From assembly GCF_963674565.1 (NCBI RefSeq), contig NZ_OY771430.1, forward strand, positions 1,364,001-1,428,000: 64,000 bases of DNA. The letters are read 5' to 3'. Of the stretch, positions 1 through 8,780 are shown one piece after another. This DNA is from an uncultured Carboxylicivirga sp. GTDB taxonomy: Bacteria; Bacteroidota; Bacteroidia; Bacteroidales; Marinilabiliaceae. Every line of letters begins with the position of its first letter. Position 1 is the stretch's first letter. The position numbers and the translations under genes were made by a program. The notes beneath the pieces were generated by a model. It was not told the DNA's origin. It did not search any database and was given only the letters and a program-made list of their open reading frames with translations.

Positions 1-1
1 C

Positions 2-280
2 CGAGTGGATTCCAAAACCAAAACAGCAACTTATACTCCAGAATATTTTGCGGTTAAACATTATACTCAATACGTCACCCCAGGTAGCGAAATTTTGGCT
101 TTTGTGAATAATAAAGATGAAAAAACGCCTGTTATGATTATAAAAAATCCACAGGGAAAATTATCAATATTTGCAGGAAATTTTAATAAGGAGGCTAAAG
201 AAATAACTGTAAAAATAGGTGCGAAATACCTGGAAGTTAACCTTCCTGGTCATTCATTAAATTCGTTCCAGATGAACTAA
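2..280 (+). CDS. Partial glycoside hydrolase family 30-like protein (C-terminal end)
   Basis: Only the last ~92 codons are in the window; the frame is open to the left edge, so the true start lies upstream. The fragment reads like the small C-terminal beta-domain of GH30 enzymes: TPEYFAVKHYTQYVTPGSEIL near the start, a middle strand segment with KNPQGKLSIFAGN, and a terminal LPGHSLNSFQ, which in this family precedes the C-terminus. GH30 members hydrolyse beta-glycosidic bonds (glucosylceramide, beta-1,6-glucan, xylan), but substrate cannot be read from this part because the catalytic barrel is missing. A hairpin with a T-run lies 78 bases downstream. Assignment to GH30 is by recognition of this tail only. 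Confidence 0.6.
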   Translation, partial: RVDSKTKTATYTPEYFAVKHYTQYVTPGSEILAFVNNKDEKTPVMIIKNPQGKLSIFAGNFNKEAKEITVKIGAKYLEVNLPGHSLNSFQMN

Positions 281-660
281 AATATTAATATGGCATTCAG
301 TCATGTTTCAATACAAACCAACCCACTCCGACAACACAATTGACTGAATGTTTATATAAGTCCCAATAAATGGGACTTTTTTTATTATGGAGAATTTAAA
401 TGCTTTGGATATCATTTTTAAAATTTTAAATAGATGAATGAGACTGGAGCATTTGGGCGCAATTGTTTTACAACTATCTTTTAAAATCCATTGCCAACTA
501 CAATAAAACACGTTATACATTATGATTATAACGTTAGCTTGACATTTAATTAAATACGTCTATCACAATTAATCCCAATTTAATCATTTACCTATTGACA
601 TTTATTCTAGAAATTTAGAATTTAGCAAAATTGATGATAAACAATTAAAACAAACCATAA
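281..660. other. Intergenic region between the GH30-like gene and a lipoprotein gene
   Basis: No gene is supported here. The region contains the terminator at 358-383 and, about 40 bases before the lipoprotein start, an inverted repeat ATTCTA-N6-TAGAAT at 604-621 that could be an operator. The rest is AT-rich without coding character. Confidence 0.5.
358..383 (+). terminator. Rho-independent terminator
   Basis: An 8-bp perfect stem (AAGTCCCA / TGGGACTT, loop ATAAA) is followed by seven T. It is placed to end the transcript of the GH30-like gene. Confidence 0.7.
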
Positions 661-1371
661 ATGATTAAATTGAGCCACAAACTGTTTGTTGTTATTTTGA
701 CAGTTGGAATTATTTTATTTGCTTCGTGCGAAAAAGATAACACTGAAATCGAATCAGGAAATATACCTGGAATGGGAGAAACACCAGGTGATTTTGAGAT
801 TGCTGAAGCTTTTGTTTTACCAGATGGAATTGAAATGTCTGCAATTACAGGACTATCTTCAATTGATATTAATAATGTAGACCTTTCATTAAAGAAAACT
901 TCTGATAGAAGAGAAAGAGGTTGTGGTAGTCAGGTACAGTGCGAGCTTACCTTCGGAAATGCTAATGCTGAAGCTTGTGATATTGAAATTAAAGGGGGTA
1001 CTATTTTTGATTGTGTAGAAGAAGATGGCCAAAGTGGAATGTGTATGCAAACCATCAGAATACATGTACTTGGCCATAGTCAGGTTCAAGTTAAATTTTA
1101 TCTGCAATGTTTAAATCAAGGCCGTCCTGCAAGTAGAGCTGTTGACACATATATTATCAGAGGAGTAACTGCATCTCAATCATTCAAGGATTTGGTAAAT
1201 GCTTTAGAACCTAAAAGAATTGATATTTCTCAATTTAGTGATAATATGTCTGACTATAATGTTATTCAAGGCAAGATTCAGCAATCTGTTTGGAAGTTAA
1301 CCAATAGCATTTTTGGTGTTAATCAAGACGATTGGGAATATATTGCATCGTTACAAGATATGGAAAACTAA
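661..1371 (+). CDS. Hypothetical lipoprotein
   Basis: A 236-residue protein starting with a lipoprotein signal peptide: a hydrophobic stretch at residues 8-22, then the lipobox FASC with the lipidated Cys at about residue 23, followed by an acidic tail (EKDNTE) typical of surface-facing Bacteroidota lipoproteins. The mature part has several cysteines (about residues 88-150, for example the RGCGSQVQC segment) that may form disulfides. I do not recognise a domain. It stands alone, with its own terminator at 1408-1441. Function unknown; export to the outer membrane is inferred from the signal sequence. Confidence 0.75.
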   Translation: MIKLSHKLFVVILTVGIILFASCEKDNTEIESGNIPGMGETPGDFEIAEAFVLPDGIEMSAITGLSSIDINNVDLSLKKTSDRRERGCGSQVQCELTFGNANAEACDIEIKGGTIFDCVEEDGQSGMCMQTIRIHVLGHSQVQVKFYLQCLNQGRPASRAVDTYIIRGVTASQSFKDLVNALEPKRIDISQFSDNMSDYNVIQGKIQQSVWKLTNSIFGVNQDDWEYIASLQDMEN

Positions 1372-1407
1372 TATTACCTAAGAATATTAACATACTTAAT
1401 AAAATGT

Positions 1408-1441
1408 AAAGGATGATTGCTAAAGCTTTCATCCTTTTTTT
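1408..1441 (+). terminator. Rho-independent terminator
   Basis: Stem AAAGGATGA / TCATCCTTT with a 12-base spacer, followed by a T-run. It ends the lipoprotein gene and lies before the PLP enzyme gene. Confidence 0.75.
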
Positions 1442-1480
1442 GATTTTTAATACTTATATTGAATTCAAATATTATTCAAT

Positions 1481-2473
1481 ATGTCACTAACAATAGAGGA
1501 TATTAAAAATGCCAATAGTCGTATTCAACCGTTTATCAATGAAACACCTGTAATACAATCTTCATTATTAAATGATTGGCTAGGACATACCATTTTATTT
1601 AAGGCTGAATGTTTTCAGAAAATTGGAGCTTTTAAGGCACGAGGAGCATGTAATACAGTTTCGTGGTTAATAGAAAATAATATCAAACCTGATAGAATAA
1701 TTGCCAATAGTTCAGGAAATCATGCTCAGGCTGTTGCTTATGCTTCAAGTCAGTTTAATATTCCTTCAACTATTTATATGCCGGTTTATGCATCTAAAGT
1801 AAAAGTACAGGCTACACAAGCGTATGGTGCGCTAGTTGATTTATCTGAGAATAGAATTATCACCGACGAAAAAGTGAAACAAGCTTCACTTGACAAAGGC
1901 ACTTATTGGATCCACCCTTTTAACCACGAACAGGTTATCGCTGGTCAGGGTACTGCTGCATTTGAAGCACTGAAACAAGTAGATGATATTGATGCCATTT
2001 GTTCCCCATGTGGTGGAGGCGGCTTATTATCAGGAACATTAATTGCAACCCATTCTTTATCACCTAAGACTAAAGTAGTTGGTGCAGAACCATTAAATGC
2101 CAATGATGCTGCCGAATCATTAAGACATGGTTCTATTCAGAAACTATATGCAACACCAGACACGCTAGCAGATGGTGCAATGACAATGTCGGTTGGCGAT
2201 ATTACTTTTGAATATCTTAAACAATTGGATGAATTTTATGAGGTAAGTGAGTCAAGAATCATTTACTGGACACAATGGCTAACCCATTTGTTAAAATTGC
2301 ATATAGAACCTACCAGTGCCATGGTCATGGAAGCTGCTTTTCAATGGTTGAAAACTCAAAAAAATAAAAAACGTGTTATGATCATCCTTTCCGGAGGCAA
2401 CATTGATAATATTACTCAAACCACACTATGGAAAAATAATTATCTTGATTCTATACCCTTACTAAGCTCTTAA
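1481..2473 (+). CDS. Threonine/serine dehydratase-like PLP enzyme (fold type II)
   Basis: A 330-residue single-domain PLP enzyme. The Schiff-base lysine is K52 in AFKARGA (commonly SFKxRGA in the family), the substrate-binding loop is SSGNHAQA (about 76-83), the phosphate-binding glycine loop is CGGGGLLSG (about 178), and SGGN near the C-terminus contacts the PLP ring nitrogen. Known family members deaminate threonine or serine to 2-oxoacids, or racemise serine. No C-terminal ACT domain is present, so this is the short catabolic/racemase type rather than allosteric biosynthetic IlvA. The gene appears monocistronic. Threonine dehydratase, serine dehydratase and serine racemase cannot be separated from sequence alone. 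Confidence 0.8.
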   Translation: MSLTIEDIKNANSRIQPFINETPVIQSSLLNDWLGHTILFKAECFQKIGAFKARGACNTVSWLIENNIKPDRIIANSSGNHAQAVAYASSQFNIPSTIYMPVYASKVKVQATQAYGALVDLSENRIITDEKVKQASLDKGTYWIHPFNHEQVIAGQGTAAFEALKQVDDIDAICSPCGGGGLLSGTLIATHSLSPKTKVVGAEPLNANDAAESLRHGSIQKLYATPDTLADGAMTMSVGDITFEYLKQLDEFYEVSESRIIYWTQWLTHLLKLHIEPTSAMVMEAAFQWLKTQKNKKRVMIILSGGNIDNITQTTLWKNNYLDSIPLLSS

Positions 2474-2608
2474 CACTTTAACATCAGCTTTATTTCAACG
2501 TATTGCGGTAATTGAACGACATATAAATTGTAACTACTACAACGCCTAATTTTATCATTCAATACGCAACCATGTTAATATCTTTTCATCATTGAATAAA
2601 ACAGATAG

Positions 2609-3154
2609 ATGAAAAGAATCTTATTTCCCATTTTTACTTTATTCATAATTTTTTTACTCACATCGTGTCAGAAAGACTCTGAAATCTTGCCAAATAATCA
2701 AAGAATTCTATTTCAGGTAGAGTATGTGAATTATGCATGGGTGTATCAACACAATGGATTTCTGATAGACTGTTCGGGCAATATATACTATTACAACAAC
2801 CCAAGTGAATGGAATTTTATCGAAGATGATGGAACTTTTCATGAAAAGGCGATGAATGAAAATCTTACATTTATTGATTCAATTTCGCATACCATTAATT
2901 ATTCTAAGATTGCAAATAAAGCCGCTAAGATCTATCAGGCCTCAGTAGGACCAATTTCCGACCTTAAATGTGAGATGGCTGATGCCGGCACAATTGTTTA
3001 TTCAGCTTATATTCTGAATAATCAAAGTCATAAATACCATAGAATACTGCTTAATCAAATTGGAGATTGTAGCAGAGAAAACCTTTCACAAGCAGCTATT
3101 CAATTATATCATTGGTTACAATTGATACAGCAAAATAATGCTATTAAAAATTAA
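2609..3154 (+). CDS. Hypothetical lipoprotein
   Basis: A 181-residue protein with a clear lipoprotein signal: basic start MKR, a hydrophobic stretch at 5-18, and lipobox LLTSC with Cys20. The mature part has the FLIDCSGNIYYY segment and two further cysteines (about 129 and 157); no domain is recognised. It sits between the PLP enzyme and the lrgAB pair on the same strand, but with gaps of 135 and 81 bases, so co-transcription is uncertain. Confidence 0.7.
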   Translation: MKRILFPIFTLFIIFLLTSCQKDSEILPNNQRILFQVEYVNYAWVYQHNGFLIDCSGNIYYYNNPSEWNFIEDDGTFHEKAMNENLTFIDSISHTINYSKIANKAAKIYQASVGPISDLKCEMADAGTIVYSAYILNNQSHKYHRILLNQIGDCSRENLSQAAIQLYHWLQLIQQNNAIKN

Positions 3155-3235
3155 ATAACCCATTAAGCAAAGGCAGTTCTAAATGTTTTGATAATTGTGT
3201 TATTTTTGCCTGATATCTGATTTTAACTGCGGGGA

Positions 3236-3589
3236 ATGAAAATATTTAAACAACTTCTAATTATCCTTTCAATCAATTTTGCCGGAGAATTATTAAGTGA
3301 AGCACTTTCTCTACCCTTACCAGGCAGTATTATTGGCATGTTGATACTACTAACTTTTTTACTGTTAGGATTGGTAAAAGAGGAACATATAGCTGAAACA
3401 GCTACTTTCCTACTTGATAATATGCCATTTTTCTTTATTCCTGCTGGTGTTAGTGTAATGGTTTCATATCAATTCCTGGAAGGACACTTGGCTGCAACCA
3501 TTAGTACCATTGTTTTATCAACTTTATTTGTAATGATTATTACAGGTCTTATAACACAGTTTTTAATTAAAAAAAAGAATGATGACTGA
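3236..3589 (+). CDS. lrgA: LrgA/CidA family membrane protein
   Basis: A 117-residue protein with four predicted membrane segments and the family landmark LPLPGSIIGMLIL (about residues 26-38). LrgA/CidA proteins are holin-like membrane proteins linked in Firmicutes to murein hydrolase control and, in later work, to pyruvate uptake. The partner lrgB overlaps its last 11 bases, so the two are translationally coupled. No LytTR or LysR regulator gene is adjacent, unlike the classic arrangement. Confidence 0.85.
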   Translation: MKIFKQLLIILSINFAGELLSEALSLPLPGSIIGMLILLTFLLLGLVKEEHIAETATFLLDNMPFFFIPAGVSVMVSYQFLEGHLAATISTIVLSTLFVMIITGLITQFLIKKKNDD

Positions 3590-4280
3590 AGCCCTGACAA
3601 ATACACATTTATTTGGAATTTTGATTACACTTGGACTATATTTTGGGTGTATATGGTTACGTAAACGCCTTAAAAAAAACTGGATTAATCCACTTCTGAT
3701 TAGTGCATTTGCAATCATTATATTCCTTACTCAACTCGACATTCCATATGAATATTATACCAAAGGAGCAGGTTTTATTCATGCTTTTCTTGGTCCGGTA
3801 ACTGTTGTATTGGCTTTACCATTATACCGACAGCGAAAATTATTAGTACAGCATAAATACTCAATTATTGGAGGTATTATTAGTGGAGTGTCTGCCTCAT
3901 TTATTTCTGTGATTGTATTATCTCGTATTTTTCATTTAAATGATATCCTTGAACGTTCACTCATACCACATTCTGTAACCACTCCAATAGGCATTGCCTT
4001 AAGTAACTCTTTAAATGCAGTAGAAGGCATTACTGTTATTTCCATTATTATTACCGGCTTATTGGGAGCAGCAATAGCAAAAATATTATATAAAATACTT
4101 AAAATCACCCACCCAATTGCCAAAGGTTTAACATTAGGTACTGCAGCTCATGTTTTGGGGACAACCAAAGCCATTGAAATGGGTGAAACAGAAGGTGCTG
4201 TTAGCAGTCTGGCAATTGGAGTTGCTGCTATTACAACCGTAATTTCTGCTACAATTTTGCAAATTGTGGGGTGGTATTAA
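3579..4280 (+). CDS. lrgB: LrgB/CidB family membrane protein
   Basis: A 233-residue multi-spanning protein. Family features visible are LLGPVTVVLALPLY-like sequence at about 71-82 (FLGPVTVVLALPLY) and SVTTPIGIALS at about 134-144, and GTAAHVLGTTKA near the C-terminus. It begins inside the end of lrgA, so the genes form one operon. LrgB is the membrane partner of LrgA; the pair together is implicated in cell-envelope turnover or pyruvate transport. An alternative start codon lies one codon later. Confidence 0.88.
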   Translation: MMTEALTNTHLFGILITLGLYFGCIWLRKRLKKNWINPLLISAFAIIIFLTQLDIPYEYYTKGAGFIHAFLGPVTVVLALPLYRQRKLLVQHKYSIIGGIISGVSASFISVIVLSRIFHLNDILERSLIPHSVTTPIGIALSNSLNAVEGITVISIIITGLLGAAIAKILYKILKITHPIAKGLTLGTAAHVLGTTKAIEMGETEGAVSSLAIGVAAITTVISATILQIVGWY

Positions 4281-4310
4281 AATTAATTACATTTGAGTCA
4301 AAACCAACGC

Positions 4311-5567
4311 ATGAAACATATTTTCGCTTTTGCAATTTGCTTAACTACATTGTCTATAAAGGCACAATATCAAGGACCAATTGAACCAATTTATGAAGGA
4401 TACGGAGCCAATGGTACACATGATGTCTCAGTACTAAATATCACTAATGATTATTGGTTATTAAGAGATATTTCTATTTTTTATCCTTCCGATATTACAA
4501 CTCCGGTCCCTACGATTTTTTATTCGCACGGTTATGCATCAGTAGATACAACTTATCACATTGAAACACTTCGACATATTGCATCCAGAGGATTTGCTGT
4601 TGTATTTGTTCCATATAAATCAATTGGTATTGATAACACTGAACGTTATACAACACTACGAAATGGCTTTATGAAAGCTGCTAGAACAGCAAAATCAATT
4701 ATCGATACAACACAGGTCGGTTTCTTTGGTCAATCATTTGGTGGCGGAGCTACTCCATGCAATGCATATAAATTATTCACCCAAAATAACTGGGGAGAAA
4801 ACGGACGTTTTATGTATTGTTCGGCTCCATGGTATGCGTTGGAAATAACACAAGAGGAATTACAAAACTTCCCAAATGATTGTAATCTTGTAACTGTTTT
4901 ATATGACGATGATACATCGAATGATCATCGTATGGGAATGGACATTTTTAATAATATATCAATTGGAAAGGAGAATAAAGATTGTCTCATAGCCTATTCA
5001 TCAACTATTGAAAGATACAATTATGAAGCTGACCATACTCTTCCTGCACAATACACTGATGAAAGTGAATTTGATGCACTTGACTATTATGTAACCTTTC
5101 GATTGCTGGATGCATTGGCTGATTATACCTTTACAGGTAATGTAACAGCAAAGCTAATAGCGTTGGGTAATGGAAGTACAGAACAAATTGATATGGGATT
5201 GCTACAAGATTTATCCTGGAGTGATATTCCCATTTCTATATATAATCAATCGAAATACAATTCTCCTTGTAATAGTCAAACAAATCCAAGAATTGATTAT
5301 TGCGATTCAAGTACAGACCTTGACATAAATACTGTTGCCACTGTCGATCCAATTCTTTACCCCAATCCCGTTTCTGACCATTTAAATATCATAATTGATA
5401 AAACATATCAGGAATTGCTGATAGAAGTTTATGACCTTTCGGGATGTATTGCATTGCAATCTAGAAACAATATAATACTTGATATTAGCCATTTACACAA
5501 GGGGACATATATTTGTTTAATAACAATTGATGGGATAACTTCAAATTTAGAGTTTGTGAAAAACTAA
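4311..5567 (+). CDS. Secreted alpha/beta hydrolase with T9SS sorting domain
   Basis: I place the start at the ATG at 4311 rather than the in-frame TTG at 4293, because it gives a clean signal peptide (MKHIFAFAICLTTLSIKA-Q). The protein (418 aa) has an alpha/beta-hydrolase core with the nucleophile elbow GQSFGGG (about residue 143, Ser) and a nearby SHGYAS oxyanion-type segment; DHTLP further on may carry the catalytic His. The last ~75 residues, beginning LYPNPVSDHLNI and ending in a short strand region, form a type A T9SS C-terminal sorting domain. It should therefore cross the outer membrane and be surface-attached or released. The substrate is unknown; esterase, dienelactone-hydrolase-like and chlorophyllase-like enzymes share this core. 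Confidence 0.8.
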   Translation: MKHIFAFAICLTTLSIKAQYQGPIEPIYEGYGANGTHDVSVLNITNDYWLLRDISIFYPSDITTPVPTIFYSHGYASVDTTYHIETLRHIASRGFAVVFVPYKSIGIDNTERYTTLRNGFMKAARTAKSIIDTTQVGFFGQSFGGGATPCNAYKLFTQNNWGENGRFMYCSAPWYALEITQEELQNFPNDCNLVTVLYDDDTSNDHRMGMDIFNNISIGKENKDCLIAYSSTIERYNYEADHTLPAQYTDESEFDALDYYVTFRLLDALADYTFTGNVTAKLIALGNGSTEQIDMGLLQDLSWSDIPISIYNQSKYNSPCNSQTNPRIDYCDSSTDLDINTVATVDPILYPNPVSDHLNIIIDKTYQELLIEVYDLSGCIALQSRNNIILDISHLHKGTYICLITIDGITSNLEFVKN

Positions 5568-5619
5568 AAATAGAACATCTTTATTTCAATTTGAAGTGTT
5601 TCATTCAAATTTAAACACA

Positions 5620-8277
5620 TCAAATACCAATATCAATGCCTAAAGTAAACTCCTGTAATGGGCTTATGTAGTTATTATCAAATCCATAATTTTGCCAATC
5701 TGTATTTAAACTAATTGCAGGATCTGATCCTTTATACTTTGTTAAGGTAAATACATTGCGAGCCGACACAAATAACGAAAGATGTTCTAATTTCACTTTA
5801 TTAATCAGATTCTTTGAAAACTCATATTTAAGCGTTACCCCTTTTAATCTGACATAAGAACCATCTTCAACAAAACGGGTTGATCCTAGCCAGTTATATC
5901 CATAATTTAATAAACTGCGAGGAACATTCGTCACATCACCTTCGTGTCGCCAACGATCCAGCGTAGCTGCAGTCTGATTATCATACCCGTACATGTTCTC
6001 CAGATTCATACGAGTCATATTTACAATATCGTTACCAAATCTAAAATCAACATAAATCCCTAACCACCAATTTTTATATCGTATTGAAGGTCCTCCACTG
6101 CCTGTAAATTTAGGATTAGCATTACCAATAGTAGTCACATCGTTTTCATCAATAACTCCATCGCTATGTATATCAGCATAAATAGCATCGCCTCCTGTAA
6201 ATTGATATCCGTTAAAAGTACTTAACTCTATAAAATCACTATATTGATAAACACCATTAAAGACATAACCGTTTATTGCACCATAAGACATATTGTTTAT
6301 TAACTGCTTCTGATATTCTCCATTTCTATTGGCAACATTATTGATTTCTGCATCGGAAGCCAGATCAATTATTTTTTGCTTATTCTTATAAAGGTTCAAA
6401 TGAAAGTCAAGATTGAAATTGTTTGTTTGAACCAAATTCATATTTAAATTAAAATCCCAACCAGTATTGACTAAGACATATTTTATTTGGTCGGATACAG
6501 CGTAAGAAATTGACGGATAATAATGATATGGTGATAAGTAATCTTTTATTGAATAAGTGTAATATTTGAAATTTACTTTTAAGCGTTCTTTAAATAGTAT
6601 TGTATTTAAATTAAGATCTTTCTGGATAAATTTTTCAGTATAATCTTCAATTACAGAATAATTATTAACTGTAAAAACTCCATAGTCACCACCTAATGAC
6701 AGATGATTAATAAAATCAAGTTTTTTAAATATTCCTTCTTCACTTAAGATCCATTTAACAGAAACAGCCGGATCATTTGTTGGATTAAAATGTGTTTTGT
6801 AAGCTATGTATCTCTCCGATCGCAGGCTTAGATCAAACTGATATTTTTTCAACAATAAATAATGAATTCCACCCAGCAAAATTTGATTTTGTTGATCATT
6901 TTCATATTCATAAACGCTACTTCCATTTACATTTTTGTTATCAAACCGCTGATGTGAGACATTATATGATATCAATCCCTGAAGTTGATGCAAGTCGGTC
7001 TTTAAAAATTGATATCTTAAGATATTATGCAGAAAGAAATTATATTTATTGTCATTGATCAGTTCAGTTTTTAAATCTTCTTCCTGATTATCTGAAAAAC
7101 TAAGTAATCTACTTGACTGAATATCTGATTTGTTTATTTGATAGGAGCATTGTAATAAATAAGAGAGTTTATCATTAAAATTGAATTTCAATGAAAAGGT
7201 TGATGTAAATCTATCTGAATTTGTGTTTGTTGATGATTGATCCATCATCATTACCGGGTTATAATAGCTGATCCCTTGTATATTATTTGCAGGATTAAAG
7301 TAAGTTCCTGTCTGATCACCGTTAACATCATACTCATAAACCGACATATGAGGCATTTTTTTATATGACAGCTCATATAGATCCATTTCATCATCGGCAT
7401 AGAAATAATCGTTGAGATCAGTATTCATATAATCCAAATCAAAATTAACCTTTAAGAAACTTTTGAATTTATAATTCAGACCCAAGCGGGTATTAAACTT
7501 TTTAGATTCAAAATCACCTAAAGTTCCTTCGTCTTCAATATAGCCTGCTGATAATCGATATCCTATCTTATCTCCTCTTCCACTTAATGAAAGGTAATGA
7601 TCTTTTGTTGTCGACTTCTTATTTATTTCATTATACCAATCGGTATTAGCGCCATAATTATAGTAATAATATGGCTCAGTTGGCAAGTACAAAAATTCTT
7701 TATAAACATTTGTGTTCATCGGATAATTATGAGTGTTCAAATAGGCTTCTTGCATAAGAGTTGAATATTGATCTCCATCCAACATCTTATAATATTTAGC
7801 TCGTTTTCCAATGGTATTTTTATAGCTGTAGTTAACCGCAAATGATTGGTTATTTTTATTTATTGTACTAACATATATTATTCCTCCTTTTGCATATACA
7901 CCATACAAAGAAGAAGAAACTGGATTATCTTCAATGCTGACATCAATAATATCATTTAACGAAACTCCTATTAAATTCGCATAATCTCTTTCATCAGCTG
8001 TTGCAAAATCAAAATTCTTTGTGGAAACCTGACTAAATGGAATTCCATTTACAACAATTAAAATTTTATCATATATATTGAGTAATGATGTACCGCTTAA
8101 TTGTGAGGATAATCCAATACCCCAATAGCCAGTTTCTGTTTTATTCTGAAGAGGGTTTAATATATCAATCAATTCATATTGGACTTTTGCAGAAGTGTCT
8201 TGTTTAGTATTTTGAGCGATAATATAACAAACAAACAAGTATTGCAGAAAGACGAAAATGAAAAGTTTCTTTAGCAT
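5620..8277 (-). CDS. SusC/RagA-like TonB-dependent outer-membrane receptor (orphan)
   Basis: 885 residues: signal peptide (MLKKLFIFVFLQYLFVCYIIA-Q), a plug domain at about 30-150 (ILIVVNGIPF, SLYGVYAKGGIIYVST), then a 22-strand-type barrel rich in Tyr/Asn, ending LQEFTLGIDIGI with aromatic/hydrophobic alternation. SARNVFTLTKYKGSDP close to the end is characteristic of the SusC group. The usual N-terminal carboxypeptidase-D-like domain before the plug is missing, the protein is shorter than typical SusC (~1000 aa), and no SusD gene flanks it. It should import a large nutrient across the outer membrane with TonB; the ligand is not indicated by neighbours. Confidence 0.85.
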   Translation of the reverse strand: MLKKLFIFVFLQYLFVCYIIAQNTKQDTSAKVQYELIDILNPLQNKTETGYWGIGLSSQLSGTSLLNIYDKILIVVNGIPFSQVSTKNFDFATADERDYANLIGVSLNDIIDVSIEDNPVSSSLYGVYAKGGIIYVSTINKNNQSFAVNYSYKNTIGKRAKYYKMLDGDQYSTLMQEAYLNTHNYPMNTNVYKEFLYLPTEPYYYYNYGANTDWYNEINKKSTTKDHYLSLSGRGDKIGYRLSAGYIEDEGTLGDFESKKFNTRLGLNYKFKSFLKVNFDLDYMNTDLNDYFYADDEMDLYELSYKKMPHMSVYEYDVNGDQTGTYFNPANNIQGISYYNPVMMMDQSSTNTNSDRFTSTFSLKFNFNDKLSYLLQCSYQINKSDIQSSRLLSFSDNQEEDLKTELINDNKYNFFLHNILRYQFLKTDLHQLQGLISYNVSHQRFDNKNVNGSSVYEYENDQQNQILLGGIHYLLLKKYQFDLSLRSERYIAYKTHFNPTNDPAVSVKWILSEEGIFKKLDFINHLSLGGDYGVFTVNNYSVIEDYTEKFIQKDLNLNTILFKERLKVNFKYYTYSIKDYLSPYHYYPSISYAVSDQIKYVLVNTGWDFNLNMNLVQTNNFNLDFHLNLYKNKQKIIDLASDAEINNVANRNGEYQKQLINNMSYGAINGYVFNGVYQYSDFIELSTFNGYQFTGGDAIYADIHSDGVIDENDVTTIGNANPKFTGSGGPSIRYKNWWLGIYVDFRFGNDIVNMTRMNLENMYGYDNQTAATLDRWRHEGDVTNVPRSLLNYGYNWLGSTRFVEDGSYVRLKGVTLKYEFSKNLINKVKLEHLSLFVSARNVFTLTKYKGSDPAISLNTDWQNYGFDNNYISPLQEFTLGIDIGI

Positions 8278-8347
8278 GGATTGAGATTTAGCTAATATAA
8301 ATTTAACAATATTTATATACTAACCTAAAAGAATAATAATAAAAAAA

Positions 8348-8380
8348 GCGCATGACTACCGTTTCGTCATGCGCATTTTC
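8348..8380. terminator. Bidirectional hairpin terminator
   Basis: A strong 9-bp GC-containing stem GCGCATGAC / GTCATGCGC (8348-8356 and 8366-8374) is flanked by A7 on the left and TTTTCTTT on the right, so it could stop transcription in either direction, including minus-strand read-through from the nif operon. Confidence 0.65.
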
Positions 8381-8694
8381 TTTAGGGTTGCAGGCATTTT
8401 TAAAACCTCTCTAATTTTATCTACAACCCACTCTTTCAAGATTTTTATATCATTTGTCAATTCTGCAATTACAATTTCGTCTTTTGCATTTATCCTACAA
8501 ATCGAAGTTGTTTAGGCAATATTTCGGGAGGCCGTCTCAACGTCCTCTGGAATAATCAATACTTTTATTAAAAGGTTAAGATGAGTTATAATATAAACAT
8601 GATCAGCAATTAACTGATACTTCTGAGATAACCCACCAAATAAACATTCACCATCCATTTCAGCTATATTACCAAAATGGATTTGGTTAAAAAT
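8356..8694 (-). pseudogene. Possible decayed reading frame downstream of nifV
   Basis: On the minus strand one frame is open for about 60 codons (8694 to 8515), interrupted by a single TAA (8512-8514), and then open in the same frame for about 51 codons to a TAG at 8356-8358. Its translation has protein-like composition (for example GECLFGGLSQKYQLIADHV before the stop and IAELTNDIKILKEWVVDKI after it). No convincing start codon lies upstream; the first Met is internal. I do not recognise the family. It may be a nonsense-mutated remnant or chance; the end overlaps the hairpin at 8348-8380. Confidence 0.3.
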
Positions 8695-8732
8695 TTAGAA
8701 GTTTTAATTACTTAACATGCTTACAATACTTA

Positions 8733-8758
8733 AAACCTTATTCAATAAGGGTTTTTGG
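8733..8758 (-). terminator. Terminator of the nif operon
   Basis: Read on the minus strand, an AAACCCTTA / TAAGGTTT stem (one bulged base, five-base loop) followed by TTTTA lies about 25 bases after the nifV stop. It is AT-rich and weaker than the hairpin at 8348-8380, which may act as backup. Confidence 0.5.
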
Positions 8759-8780
8759 TTTTAAAACACTATATATAAAA

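Larger units (their letters stand above)
8278..8780. other. Intergenic region between the SusC-like gene and nifV
   Basis: About 500 bases without an intact gene. It holds the upstream region of the SusC-like gene, a bidirectional hairpin (8348-8380), the possible decayed frame (8356-8694) and the terminator just after nifV (8733-8758). Confidence 0.5.
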
